DNA of 60,000 nucleotides from Nematostella vectensis (Eukaryota; Cnidaria; Anthozoa; Actiniaria; Edwardsiidae): NCBI RefSeq assembly GCF_932526225.1, contig NC_064038.1, positions 7,007,070 to 7,067,069 of the forward strand, read 5' to 3'. Shown piece by piece: positions 12,601 to 23,900 of this stretch (position 1 is its first letter; each line of letters starts with the position of its first letter). The notes under the pieces were generated by a model. It saw only the letters and a program-made list of their open reading frames with translations, ran no database searches and was not told where the DNA came from. The position numbers and the translations under genes were made by a program.

Positions 12601-14014
12601 TCGGATTACGAAATTTGACGGAAAGTCTCGGGCTCAGATATTCTAAAACGCGGGTCTCGGTGCCTCGGCAAGCCCTCGGATTTACCCATGATACCCCTAG
12701 AGCCGTGCACGGAGACACAAGAATCCTAGGCGGTCTAATAGAAAGGCGTAATCATCGAGATATAACTCAGGTTTGGTTTCTAACATATATCAATATACAG
12801 TTATCAGCATCGGTTGGCAACAACAGACAAGTGCTCTGCAAGTGTCTTCAACAGATGAGGCTTGTAAATATTGATGGAAAATTACTCTCCAGCGCATATC
12901 TTCGCAAAAATGTTTTAAACGTATGGTTCATGTCAAGAGAAGAGTATAGCAATATACTTCATGCAGTGTGATGTTAGGAACTCGATTGAGAGATCGTCTC
13001 AAATTTGAGAACGGTTATGACATCCACGAAGTGCTAGCCTTGTCGAATGATTATCTGATTATGTCGAATGGCAGAATCGGAAACCCAGGATTCCACATAC
13101 ATTTGAAAATAGGTGTAAATTCAGAACCATTCTCACAAAATTGCTCAATTGAAGATTTGTCAATGAACGCTTCCTCGAGGAGTCGGCACTATCGAAACTT
13201 CGAATTCAGCTATATGACTTATGCCAACCTCCAAAAATCTCAAGGCTTGAGAATTTTTTGGGGGAGGGGTGGGGTATATTCATTTTTTGGGGGAGGAGCG
13301 GTGGGTTTAACCTTGCAGGCGTTTGCCGTATAGAAAGCTCCACGAACAAATCCACTTATAGATCTCACGAGGGTGTTAGATAAATTGTGCTACGCAAGGG
13401 AATTATTGTTTCGAATATCTTAATAGAAAATAGGCAAAATGCCGATTTTTTATTGAATAATTTTTCGGAAGCGAGAAAAATCGCTAAAAAGCTGGAGGTT
13501 TGGTGCTCAACGCGGGAGAGCGGGAGAAGGGGTCCAAAATCTTGAGACTCCCGCCTAATGCGCGAGAGTTGACAGGTATGCTTATGTTTTTGTTTTACAT
13601 TACAGGGCAAAGATGCAGAATGCCCTCTCAGTTGGTAAATGGCACCATTTCACATTCACCTGGCAGGGTAAAACGGGCGAATGGAAAATTTATGTTGACT
13701 ATAAAGACATCATGAAAGACATCAATACAAGAACATTCAAGTCTGGCCAGAAGCTAAACGGCGGAGGTGAATTTGTGATAGCACAGGAGCAAGATTCAAT
13801 CGGAGGGGGCTTCGATGCTAGTCAGGCATTCGTTGGTAGCATCACTGCCGTAAACATGTGGGATCGAATCCTTACTATTGCCGAGATCACCGAACACGCG
13901 AGTAGTTGTGCTCCGCCTGAGGGAAATTTGGTCAGCTGGAATAAAGTTCTGGAGAGAGTTGTTGAGATGAAAAAGTCGTCTCTAAAGAAGACGTCAACGT
14001 GTAAGGCCGTGTAA
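301..14014 (+). CDS. Secreted MACPF (perforin-like) protein with C-terminal pentraxin-like domain, 15 exons
   Basis: Predicted exons: 301-343, 778-986, 2331-2582, 3787-3899, 4379-4609, 5047-5159, 5998-6302, 7043-7330, 7428-7639, 7777-8239, 8943-9176, 9707-9842, 10626-10748, 11159-11417, 13606-14014. All phases agree, giving 3390 nt and about 1129 residues. The protein starts with a hydrophobic signal peptide (MRVLLVVYVALFVT). A MACPF domain lies at about residues 169-422, with the family signature WGTHYV at 327-332. Residues 720-850 resemble the FAMeT-like fold (weak). Residues 867-908 form a Cys-rich, EGF-like module. A pentraxin/LamG-like domain follows to the end; HHFTFTW near residue 1007 resembles the pentraxin signature but lacks its Cys. 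MACPF proteins oligomerise into membrane pores in immunity, venom or development; which role applies here is unknown. An acceptor-like sequence just before the ATG (ends 295) suggests an upstream non-coding exon. Intron 14 uses a GC donor. Confidence 0.9.
980..1735. repeat. Minisatellite copying the exon-2 donor of the MACPF gene
   Basis: A dimeric tandem repeat of about 104 bp (half-units of about 50 and 54 bp) fills the start of intron 2. Each half-unit contains AAAAGGTATAGCC, which is the last bases of exon 2 plus the authentic donor (exon end at 986). The longer match TTCCTGAAA..AAAAGGTATAGCCTCCT includes 15 or more exon bases. About 14 half-units are visible. Use of any copy would meet the in-frame stop GTA TAG at once. 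Confidence 0.95.
5293..5361. repeat. Short fold-back repeat in MACPF intron 6
   Basis: Arms at about 5293-5317 and 5336-5361 are imperfect inverted repeats (AAACTACC...ATGCAG.GCGCG) with a short central loop. It resembles a tiny MITE or its remnant. No clear target-site duplication is visible. Confidence 0.55.
6303..7042. repeat. G-poor degenerate repeat filling MACPF intron 7
   Basis: Nearly the whole 740-bp intron is a degenerate array of CCTCACCTT/TTACCCTCA-type motifs. The plus strand is strikingly poor in G, so the transcript is C/U/A-rich and the template strand G-rich. A longer internal near-duplicate is seen around 6640-6780 and 6780-6910 (tracts containing CTTATCCCATTACCTTTACC). The array starts about 30 bp after the exon-7 donor. 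Confidence 0.8.
9480..9592 (-). mobile_element. tRNA-derived SINE fragment (copy 1)
   Basis: On the minus strand the sequence reads like a tRNA head. A box TAGCTCAGTGG is at 9562-9572 and a B-box-like GTTCGAAACCA at 9518-9528. Unpaired stems and a non-tRNA tail (AGAGGTGTAAGAACC) argue for a SINE rather than a tRNA gene. The same head and tail recur at 27108-27215. The element abuts a (GACA)n/(GACG)n microsatellite at its 5' side. Confidence 0.7.
9590..9660. repeat. (GACA)n/(GACG)n microsatellite
   Basis: About 70 bp of tetranucleotide repeat, GACA units changing to GACG units, immediately next to the 5' end of the minus-strand SINE in MACPF intron 11. Confidence 0.95.
9872..10143. repeat. 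Perfect 131-bp palindrome with 10-bp spacer in MACPF intron 12
   Basis: Arms 9872-10002 and 10013-10143 are exact reverse complements by eye, separated by AAAGAAAAGA. The left arm begins 29 bp after the exon-12 donor. A diverged third copy in left-arm orientation follows at about 10180-10260 (shared ACGCG, AGACGAGGA, TTCGC, CAACAA blocks). Perfect arms imply a very recent event or an assembly artefact. Confidence 0.95.
11951..12698. mobile_element. Non-autonomous DNA element (748 bp) with AGAGCC target duplication
   Basis: Imperfect terminal inverted repeats AGGGGTTGCGATGGGTA and TACCCATGATACCCCT bound the element. The six bases AGAGCC occur directly outside both ends (11945-11950 and 12699-12704), as expected for a target-site duplication. 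The interior is rich in CTCGG/GTCTC motifs on both sides, and a separate TTAA-flanked MITE (12219-12472) is nested inside. It lies in MACPF intron 14. No coding capacity was recognised, so superfamily assignment is open. Confidence 0.8.
12219..12472. mobile_element. 254-bp TTAA-flanked MITE, copy 1 (nested)
   Basis: Inverted termini (AAAGCTGCATTGTCACCAG and CTGGTGATAATGCGGCTTT) are flanked by TTAA on both sides. Interior blocks (CTTCCGG, ACGTAACAATC, AAAATATTTCAAAATATTG, TTTAGAGCGGATGGCATG) recur in two other copies in the window. TTAA targets are characteristic of piggyBac-type transposition, so a non-autonomous piggyBac-like element is the inference. Confidence 0.9.
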
Positions 14015-14131
14015 AGAAGACACAGAATTATTATGAACTATCAGTTTTAGTTATCCTTGTATAAGCTTAACACAAGGGACTCTTAAATTACCACTAGAGT
14101 TTCCATTAGAGATATAAAATAATGATAACAT

Positions 14132-14137
14132 AATAAA
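14132..14137 (+). terminator. Polyadenylation signal AATAAA of the MACPF gene
   Basis: Canonical AATAAA about 120 bp after the stop codon at 14012-14014. It is the first plausible signal downstream. Confidence 0.6.
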
Positions 14138-14489
14138 ATGTAATAACAAAATGTCTCTAATCTATACTGTAAAGCGGTTTGTTTCATTCGCTCCAAGTCA
14201 GACACCTCCATCCCCACTATACATCAAATTCGCTATCTTTTATAGACTGTAGTTTTCAATTCGTGAATTGGAGGGACATCTCTGTGTCACTTGAACGTGT
14301 TGGACGATGATTTGTAGATTCCAGTTAAGCGGTACTTCTTCCCAAGTATAAGAGGCCAACCGGTCACGTGGTCTCGATACTGTTATAGCCCTCGCTAAAT
14401 ATATATCCAAGAGATTCAAGTTAATGATCCATGTGGGCTGCAACACAAGCCCTGGATGGAAATGTTTTTACTTTGATAAAAAAAAACAC

Positions 14490-15512
14490 TTGACCCTATT
14501 GGGCCAAGTCTAACCTCTACGCTATTGGACAAGTCAAACCTCTACCCTTTTGGGCCAAGTCAGACCTCTACCCTATTGGACCAAGTCAAACTTCCACCCT
14601 ATTGGGCCAAGTCAAACTTCCACCCTATTGGGCCAAGTCAAACTTCCACCCTATTGGGCCAAGTCAAACTTTCACCCTATTGGGCCAAGTCGAACCTCTA
14701 CCCTATTGGGCCAAGTCAAACCTCTACCCTATTGGGGCAAGTAAAACCTCTACCCTATTGGGCCAAGTCGAACCTCTACTTTATTGGTCCAAGTCAAACC
14801 TCCACCCTATTGGACCAAGTCAAACTTCCACCCTATTGGGCCAAGTCAATCCTCTACCCTATTGGGCCAAGTCAAACTTCCACCCTATTGGGCCAAGTCA
14901 AACTTCCACCCTATTGGGCCAAGTCAAACCTCTACCCTATTGGGCCAAGTCAAACTTCCACCCTATTGGGCCAAGTCAATCCTCTACCCTATTGGGCCAA
15001 GTCAAACTTCCATCCTATTGGGCCAAGTCAAACTTCCACCCTATTGGGCCAAGTCAAACCTCTACCCTATTGGGCCAAGTCAAACTTCCACCCTATTGGG
15101 CCAAGTCAAACCTCTACCCTATTGGGCCAAGTCAAACTTCCACCCTATTGGGCCAAGTCAATCCTCTACCCTATTGGGCCAAGTCAAACTTCCACCCTAT
15201 TGGGGCAAGTAAAACCTCTACCCTATTGGGCCAAGTCAAACTTCCACCCTATTGGGCTAAGTCAAACCTCTACCCTATTGGGCCAAGTCAAACTTCCACC
15301 CTATTGGGCCAAGTCAATCCTCTACCCTATTGGGCCAAGTCAAACTTCCACCCTATTGGGCCAAGTCAAACTTCCACCCTATTGGGCCAAGTCAAACCTC
15401 TACCCTATTGGGCCAAGTCAAACTTCCACCCTATTGGGCCAAGTCAATCCTCTACCCTATTGGGCCAAGTCAAACTTCCACCCTATTGGGCCAAGTCAAA
15501 CCTGTACCCTAT
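14490..15512. repeat. 26-bp intergenic minisatellite, about 39 copies
   Basis: Unit CCCTATTGGGCCAAGTCAAA plus a variable CYTYYA hexamer, 26 bp long. Variants of the hexamer (CTTCCA, CCTCTA, and a TCCTCTA form) alternate in blocks, suggesting higher-order duplication. Long open frames across it arise only because three units equal 26 codons. Each unit contains ATTGG, the reverse of a CCAAT box. It begins about 475 bp past the MACPF stop. Confidence 0.97.
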
Positions 15513-17906
15513 TTACAGGCACAATATTAAAATTTTGGGGATTGTACTATTGTTCTATTTTTTTGTTCTCAATCTCTTAGGGGAGGGTCCTATATTTCTT
15601 TCAACAAATATTTCGTGATCAGCCTGTGACCGAGTGAACAACCTGTGATGTGACCGCTATGAAGCCGTAAAGTATAATATGACCTAAGGTTTATCAGAAA
15701 AGTCTCCCATATGGGTTGAGCGTGCGTATTGCATTTGTGTCGATCTACTGTTCAATTCGAGTTTTTAGTTTAAAAACAAATAAAGTAAAATGCTAGCAGA
15801 TTTTCTTTTTCTTTGTTTGAGACCATCACCTGCTGATCCGTGTCTCTGAGTTTTCGCTTTCGTTTGTATTTGTGCTAAAAGCGCGAGAAACACAATAACC
15901 TTTTTTTTTTACAGTTTCCGCAATAACATTCAAATTGAGAGCTGTTGTGTAAAACGTAACTGGTAGAGCTAAGGGGAGTACATGCGGACTGTCGACGTTT
16001 GCGACCTGTTGATCTAGAAGAGGGTTGGAGAATGATAAGAGGGGTCTTGGGTAGAGAATTACATTCCAAAGATGCCATTTGATCAGCTGCTATTTCCCTA
16101 TCATCGACAGAAAGCTAAATTTGACGTTCAAAAAATCATTTCTCACTGTTTTTTTTTAATCTATTCGAAGATAGTCCCATCCATCGCCCATCATGTACCG
16201 GTGCCAGTGCTTTCTTACTTCCAGGAATCTGGCAGGAAATCGCGCTGAAGCTGAGGTAGTCGTCAAAATTAACATTTTAGTATCGACACAGAATGCTAGA
16301 CAAACATATTAACTCGTAAAAATGAGCTTCTAGGGAAGGAAAAACTCTACAGACGGATACATTTACATCCTAACTAATTTTATGTTATGAAATAGAGCAT
16401 GAAGATACTTATAAATAATTATTTGCGTGAATTTGTGTGCTCTTAGAAATCCTTCACTGACGCGGGTGGGAAGCCTGTGGTACTAACACACGCTTATTTT
16501 GCCCGCATATTTTGCCCGCTTATTTTGTGAGAACTCTTTACATTCAAAACACACATTGTATAACAGTATGTGATTATTTTAGTCGTCGTTGTTGTTGTTG
16601 TTTTTTCGTCCGGAAAGAAATAGGACATGCTCTGAAAGGCTTTCTCGAACGAGGCATTCAAAATAGTATCCAAACTGTTTTTAGTCCAGTAGCAAATGCG
16701 CACACGCTAGTATAGCTATTATTTGTTTTTCTAGATAATTAACATAATTAGGTACATTATGTACACATCGCTCAGAAAAGTTTGTTTGTAGGTGTGCGTT
16801 GTGTGTGTGTGTGTGGGGGGGGGGGGGGGAAGCGGTTAGGCTTAGGAAAGGTGGATCGTAGGAGAAACTATAAATCGTTCTACACCTAACACTTTTATAA
16901 AACTAAGTATTACTGAATTAACACTGAATTTATACCCATAAAAAGGTTAGTAACTGAGACTCTAAAATTAGGGAGTTCACACTTAGATGGCCACTCTTAC
17001 AGCTCGCGCCGGTACTATTGAACCGTGGAGGCTTCACTCGCCCCGTTTCATCCCTGCTATAGCCATTTTTATAATATTTATTTTAACCTGCGGAAGGCAG
17101 GTATTGGATTGCCTATTTAAAAAAATAACTTTGTCCCTGAGTTAGGGAGGAGGACTCCGATAAAAACAGACCGGATGATCGTCCAGAAAATCAATTATGA
17201 CACTAGGGGATAGCACTTAGCAATTGGGTGTGGTCAACAGAAATTCTTACCCCTAAGAAATAGCAAATTGGGTGTTGTCAAAGTAAATTTTAAACCTAAG
17301 GAATACTCTGTTTTGGTTCTCCATTCTAATCCTCACACACCCCTAGCAGAATTGGAAAAATCCTTCAACGCTAAGGGATAACAGTTGATCGTAATGGTTT
17401 TTACCCTAAATAAGGGGGGGGGGGGGAGAGTCCCCCCTCCCACGTGACTTGTCAGTGGGAACCGCAAGCGGCGATTGACAAATGGCAGATCTACGACCAT
17501 GGAAAATATAAATAAAACATACAACTATCCATTAGATTTATTTAATATATGGTTCTGATTTCCCTTGAGTTTAATTGCCACCATTTTTTACATATAATAT
17601 TCACCGTTTGCGCTGACAAACCTTTTATGACGGAGTATATAAAAACAACCTTCTTCGTTGTGTCGAATTTTTTTTAAAGTTCTCTCGAATAGCACGGGTT
17701 ATAAGACTCGACTTTAATGCTGATTGCGTACAACGTTCTTCCATTATCCATTTAGGTGGTGGTTTTCCTGTGTTCACTGAAATCTGATACTGTTTGTCGT
17801 GCGTGACCTACTGACAAAGCGAGCATCCACACTACATGGCAGCGTTGTGAAAAGGAACCCTTAAAACCTCCTAGTGTTTGTAATAGCCTCGTTAACTTAC
17901 CGCGAG
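15513..17906. other. Intergenic region, no gene recognised
   Basis: I see no convincing exon. It holds a (GT)n/(G)n tract near 16800-16830, a run of G near 17410, and AT-rich unique sequence. The last part is presumably promoter or 5' UTR of the sulfotransferase gene starting at 17907. Confidence 0.5.
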
Positions 17907-20900
17907 ATGGTTCGAAGACTTTGTTACATGTGTGCCTTGGCTGTTGTTATATTGACTGGTCTCATGTTATGGCACGAAACAGGGACTGTGCGAAAAATCA
18001 ACTACACACAAAAATCGAAATCCCCCAAATCCAAAGGTAAGGCCATTACGGCATCTGCCATTTTCAGTCAAAAAACAATTCTAGCGTACTGTATGTTTGG
18101 TAAAAGGAATAGCGTTTTTATCTGAGAGGACAAAGTGTTTTTTTGTATGTCCATTAGATGCTTGACCGCAAGAACAAGTAATCATACTCCTGACAGAAAA
18201 TTCGTTTGTGCGAGAAATTAGCTCTAATTAGCGAGCACAAACATTTGTTCTGTACTCAAACAAATCTTATACCAGTACTTCTTATGGCAAGCGTTCCTGT
18301 TGATTATAAATACCAAAGAGAGGTTATTTGCAAGCCCAATAAAGCAACCCGAATTCGTCTTTCAGTTCACTTCCAAAAATATTGCGATTTTTATGGAAGA
18401 TGAAACAGATTCAACGCACTTGCTCAAGGTTTCGTTTACCATTCTGTAGTCAGGTTAGTTGGATCTAGAAGCATTTAGCTTTAGCCGACGTTATTGTATA
18501 GCACGAGAAAAATTACTTCGTAATTTGCTGTATTCGCGTGCTTTCACGTCCAAAGGTCGGCCATATTGCTGGATTGCGGTAACTCTACACCGTGTCACCA
18601 TTTCCTGTTCTTTGCTGAAGCTGCTAACGCTAAAATTTCAGATATAGATACGCATTTTGTATAAAAAAGGGGTTTCTTTGATCGCCACTATTATAAAGAA
18701 GTTCAGGATCGTACCCAGGATTGGCTGAGGGGAGGGTGGGTGGTGGTGTTGGGGGGGGGGGGGGGGGGGGGGGGTTGGGGTTGGTGTGCAGTTATGGGCA
18801 TCATATGGAAAAAGCATAGTATTCGAAAATTCCTTAATAAGAAATAACCCACTTTTTGGCCGCGCACGCTACGCAACCCCATGTGTACGCGCCTGAAGTT
18901 ATTTACTTAGTCTTGAATGTTAGAGTTTGGATTAGATGTCTCTAGATTTGTGTGTGTGTTGTGTGTTCGTTGTTGGGGGTACAAAGGGCTGGCTAAATAT
19001 ATAACCTACAGTAAATAGGTATAATATAATTGGGGAAATTGAGAGCAACAAATGATTTACCAATATAAGACACAGGCCTCAGATATGTACTCACCCCTAC
19101 TATTTAATAAATTACTTTGTCCTGCACTAAGCAACAACACGCCGTAGACCAAGGAACCTTATTGTATATCTACGCGAACTCTCATTGGTTGATAAGCCGG
19201 TCGCACCCTCCCCAGCGGCCCTCTCAGAAAGAATGCAGGGCCATAGAAGGGGGTGGGGCACTGGGGGTACGTGCTCCCCCTCAACCCCCCCCCCCCCCCC
19301 CCCCAATATTGTTAAAAAAATTATAAGGAAATGACCATTAGGGGCGTGGCTGTGTCCCTCGATATCTTTCTTCATGTTTCTATATTGTGGCCCCCCAGTA
19401 TTTGGAGGCCTGCTACGGCACTGGAATTTATTACGTTGTAAAAGCTCTCCAAAACACAGTATAATGAATATCTTTTTGAGCTCGTTTGCTTGGGCTGTAG
19501 CTGTACAAGAAGTTATTCCATCGTTTAATGCAAGACTCACTTTTTGTCCATAAAACGTTGGGAAAATTCTCGGAACCATAAGTTCACTTCCGGTTTGTGC
19601 ACTCGGTTATAAGAGGAGTTGATTGGGAAAGCTAGCGAGTTAAGCCGTGCATCGCTCCTCGTGTAAAGAAGACTATCGGTAAAAGTGGGCCCAGGGTGAT
19701 GCCTTAGGTACTCTAGCGAGTTAAGCCGTGCATCGCTCCTCGTGTAAAGAAGACTATCGGTAAAAGTGGGCCCAGGGTGATGCCTTTGGTACTCTAGCGA
19801 GTTAAGCCGTGCATCGCTCCTCGTGTAAAGAAGACTATCGGTAAAAGTGGGCCCAGGGTGATGCCTTTGGTACTCTAGCGAGTTAAGCCGTGCATCGCTG
19901 CTCGTGTAAAGAAGACTATCGGTAAAAGTGGGCCCAGGGTGATGCCTTTGGTACTCTAGCGAGTTAAGCCGTGCATCGCTCCTCGTGTAAAGAAGACTAT
20001 CGGTAAAAGTGGGCCCAGGATGATGCCTTTGGTACTCTCTTGTGCATCTCTTTCTTTGTCGCTTTCGAACTCAAATTTCACCAAAATACCTCGAAGGTAT
20101 GACTTACAGGCTTATACGTTGAAAAACACATTTTCATCAATATCTCGGGGACACAAGGTGCTAATGAAACCAAAATTGGCAAGCACTTTATTCACATGGA
20201 TCTCAACATTTTGATAAATTTTGTTACTATGGCAACCGATTTAAGGTGGCTCGAGCGTAATTTTTCGCTTTCTACATTCAATGGAAAATGGGGGAATACA
20301 GAAACATAGTGGATTTCAAATTTAAATGCATATTTTCAATCCCTATAGTAGTCTTCTTTTCGTGCTGTCTTTTAAGGCTGTCCACCTACAGCATTAGCTG
20401 AAATACAAACAAAACTATGTTTCCATGGCAACGGTTCTCGGTCACGTGACGCTGGACACGATTAAAAGACAGCATGATGTGGGGAATTTCATGGCGATCA
20501 TAATTATACCATTTAAGGCTTTTTCTATTGTCGTTGTGTAATCCCCATTTTTGCTTGAATGCAAAAATAGTAAATTGAGTCTTAAACCTCCTTAAATTGG
20601 TTGCCATGGCAACATACAATAAAATAGTCTTCGGACTGACATCAATGTTGTAGCTGCCAAGTTTGGTGATCATAGCTGTTTCTGTTTGGGAGATATTAGC
20701 AAAAACAGATTTTGTCAGCGTATAATCCCCACCAAGTCTCAGGTCAGCCTTAATACACCTGACTAGGACATTTTTTATATACAATTCTGACTGTTAAACA
20801 CAACCGATCTGTTATTTGATTCGGACGTTATTTTACACCAAACGGGCGGTTTGATTGAAATGTTCATCATTTATGCGCTAATGTTCACTAATTCTCTCTG

Positions 20901-23900
20901 AGGTTTCCGCATAGTAAAGTTATATTTTTGCTGTGGTTTTGCGGTCAGACCTTTGTTGAAGTGGAACATTAAATATAAAGTCTTTTTTTTTAATATAGAA
21001 CTATGAAACACAGAATTTCTACTTCGAGCTTATTTTAGCATCGTTCAACGTTGCACTTTGTAATTGCACGTGAGCCCATACTTGACATTCGTATTGCATG
21101 TTCAAACGGGCACCCAATCGCGTAACTCTGGACGACATCAATAATTAATCGGCTCGCTTTAGTTGGCATCAATAATTCATCGGCTCGTGTTTAAGTATGC
21201 ATCGTATCATGACTCATACCTACTTATCATCAGAACAGACTGAAATCTTTCCCTCCCTCCCGCCAAGATGTCTAATTGTCCAAACCACAGTCAAGATACG
21301 CGATGCTCTCGTCAATGCTGCTTTCAGAAGGTAGCTTCTATCAATATTCCTAAAATCATATTTTCTCAGGACTTTTTTTTAAATTATACTCTTCATTTCA
21401 CAATTTTTCAAAAAGATAGAATCCTTAGGTCTGTGGAACGGGTGAATCTCTTCGAAAGAATTTAGGGAAAACCAACCAAGCGAAAAAATTTAAGGAGCAT
21501 GTGCTATTGCTTCCCTTTTATTTAAATGGTCGCGTCCTTGCACAGGTTTACCAAATACATGATATATGATACATGGATACATGACATATGTCTCTGGTAA
21601 CGGAGGATATGGAATGCCTGGTAGGATGGGGGCAGAGGCGTAGCCAGGGGAGCCCCCCCCTTCTAGCAGCCAAAAATACAGTAAATATATAAAACATTAA
21701 TTGAAATACAGGAAAAAGTGCCCTTGAAAGGGCCTTTTGGCCCCCCTGGGAGGGGGGGGGGGTCTAGGTTGCGTATTATCAACAAACGCGTGGACCTTCC
21801 CGCCTCTTGTTACGGAGGATATCGAAAGTCTTTGGTGAGGGAATGTCTCAGCTGCTTATATCTTCTCTGTCCATGAACATCGTATGCCACGCGAAACAAC
21901 GCACCTTCATGTCGACTTTGCTCATGAAAGCATATCTCCCCTAACGGTGGACTGTTGAATAATCCGTGGTACACGTACAAACTTGAATACTTCTTTAAAG
22001 CCGCATTGTCACCAGGTTACATTCAGAGAGCAAACGGAAACTTCATCCGGCAAGAGACAATAGAATCTTATTAGAATCCGCGATATTTAACAGGCCATCT
22101 GCTCTAAATTATCAGTCACAAACCCAAAGAAACTTCCAATAGACATACGACTTTTACAATTTTGAATTATGTTTCGCGTTTTTTCGTTAAAAATAATCGG
22201 AAATTGTTACGTAATAGACCGGAAGTAAACTTGTGACAATGCCGTTAAAAAAAAAACCAGCTTGCGCTTATCTTAGGTTTTAACTTTTCCCGCAAAGTTT
22301 GTCATCCCTGGTTAAGAAGTGCTCAGCTAAAATGGCAAGTCTAGAGAGAAATCCATAGTTAAATATTTTTTATCTCTCTTCAGCGTTGATCCAGGCTAGA
22401 AAGTCCATATTTGGCAGTTCGATCGCTAAGGTGTATGATCACGTGAATACGTTCGTGGTTTTCATTGGCTATCCCCGTAGTGGCCACACCCTTGTCAGCT
22501 CTTTGATTGACGCGCATCCTCATGCTATCATCGCTAACGAGTTCGACATTATCGGGAACTGGCTCGCCTGGAACGATGAACAGAGAAACAAGTATTTCCT
22601 GTTTGACCAGTTGTACAAGAATTCCCGAACGGAAGCTAAGACAGGGCTGCGTTCCTCCGTGAAACACATGTTTAATTATTCCGTGAAAGGGCAGTTTCAA
22701 GGAAAGTTTAAAGGGAGTCTGAAGGTGAGTGAGTGGGTTTCCAGTGTCCTAGAGTGGGATGCAAAGTCTGCGTCGATTACCTAATCCCTTACATATTTAC
22801 GCCGGGTTTCCTGTGCTTGTAGATAGACTGTGAGAAAAGTGGAGCCTGGGTCCAACTTACCTAGCTCACCAGACTCCTACCATCACAGGGAACCCGGTCA
22901 GGACGCAAAGAACGCCTATCAACAAATAGCACACGATTTGCCATACGGCCCCGCGTTACTGGGAAGGGGTCAGAAAAAGTGTGTTCTATATGAGAAGGGC
23001 AACCTCGTCCAAACATCGCACGTCATGAATTGATGACGGTAAGCTCACGTGTTACTTTAAATACATTAAGGTGATTGGCGCCAAGAAGGGCGGGAAATTG
23101 ACGAAACAGCTGACAAAACAAAAGCAGGCTGACGTCATGGACCAGATCATGAAGACGGTAGGAGTCGAATTCAAGTTTCTCCACGTGGTCAGAAATCCGT
23201 TCGATAACATCGCCACCATGCTACTGAGGTCCAAGAAACTGCGTTACGCCGTCAAAAAGAATCAGTCCAAAAAGGTACGTAGAATACCATTACAGTACGA
23301 CGCGCGCTACCGTGGCCACCTTCACAGTTTTGTGAAGTAAGCCAATTACCATGCGACGCGCGCTACCGTGACCACCTTGACAGTTTTAGGGCGTACTGTC
23401 TCATTGACATGACCCTCATTATCCAACTAATGTAGCAAAAGAAATGCTTCTGCGGTGCGCTTTGGAATATGACGGAAACCTCAAAGGCCTCACCTAAGAA
23501 GCAACGCGAACCGTAATTATCAATTATTTGAGAGAACAACTGTTGTTTTTTATTGAAATCGCCAGCTTTCGATTTCGTTTTCATTGACTTCACACCCCTG
23601 GCTTGATAGGCAAATACCTGCGCCCTTAAGGTCCATGGAAATGAGTAGATGTCGTCTTGTCGCAAGTGAACATTTTATGTGCTTCAGGATGTATCGAACT
23701 CAGCCTCCCCCGCGGGCATCTCAAAGAGCAGATAAAAGCAGAGCAGAATAAACAAAAAAGAGTAAAATAATTTGGGTTCCCTGTGTCAAAAAGAAAAAAA
23801 ACGGAAGAGGAGAAAAGGGAGCGAAAAGCACCATTCCCTCGTATTCTCCTTAGTTCTCCTCCTCTGCAATTAATCCTACAGGTAACCCGTTCTTTTCTTC

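Larger units (their letters stand above)
18037..22383. other. Sulfotransferase intron 1, repeat-rich
   Basis: This 4.3-kb intron contains long G runs (18750-18773, with related C runs near 19287), an exact 81-bp tandem array, a diverged inverted-repeat element, and a TTAA MITE. No coding exon was recognised, though an extra small in-frame exon cannot be excluded. Confidence 0.7.

Noticed and set aside
14525-15618. Long open frames of 338-351 codons
   Set aside because: They are translations of the 26-bp minisatellite in several frames, with no start, splice or domain support.
19633-20037. CRISPR array
   Set aside because: Units are continuous 81-bp tandem copies with no unique spacers, in a eukaryotic intron.
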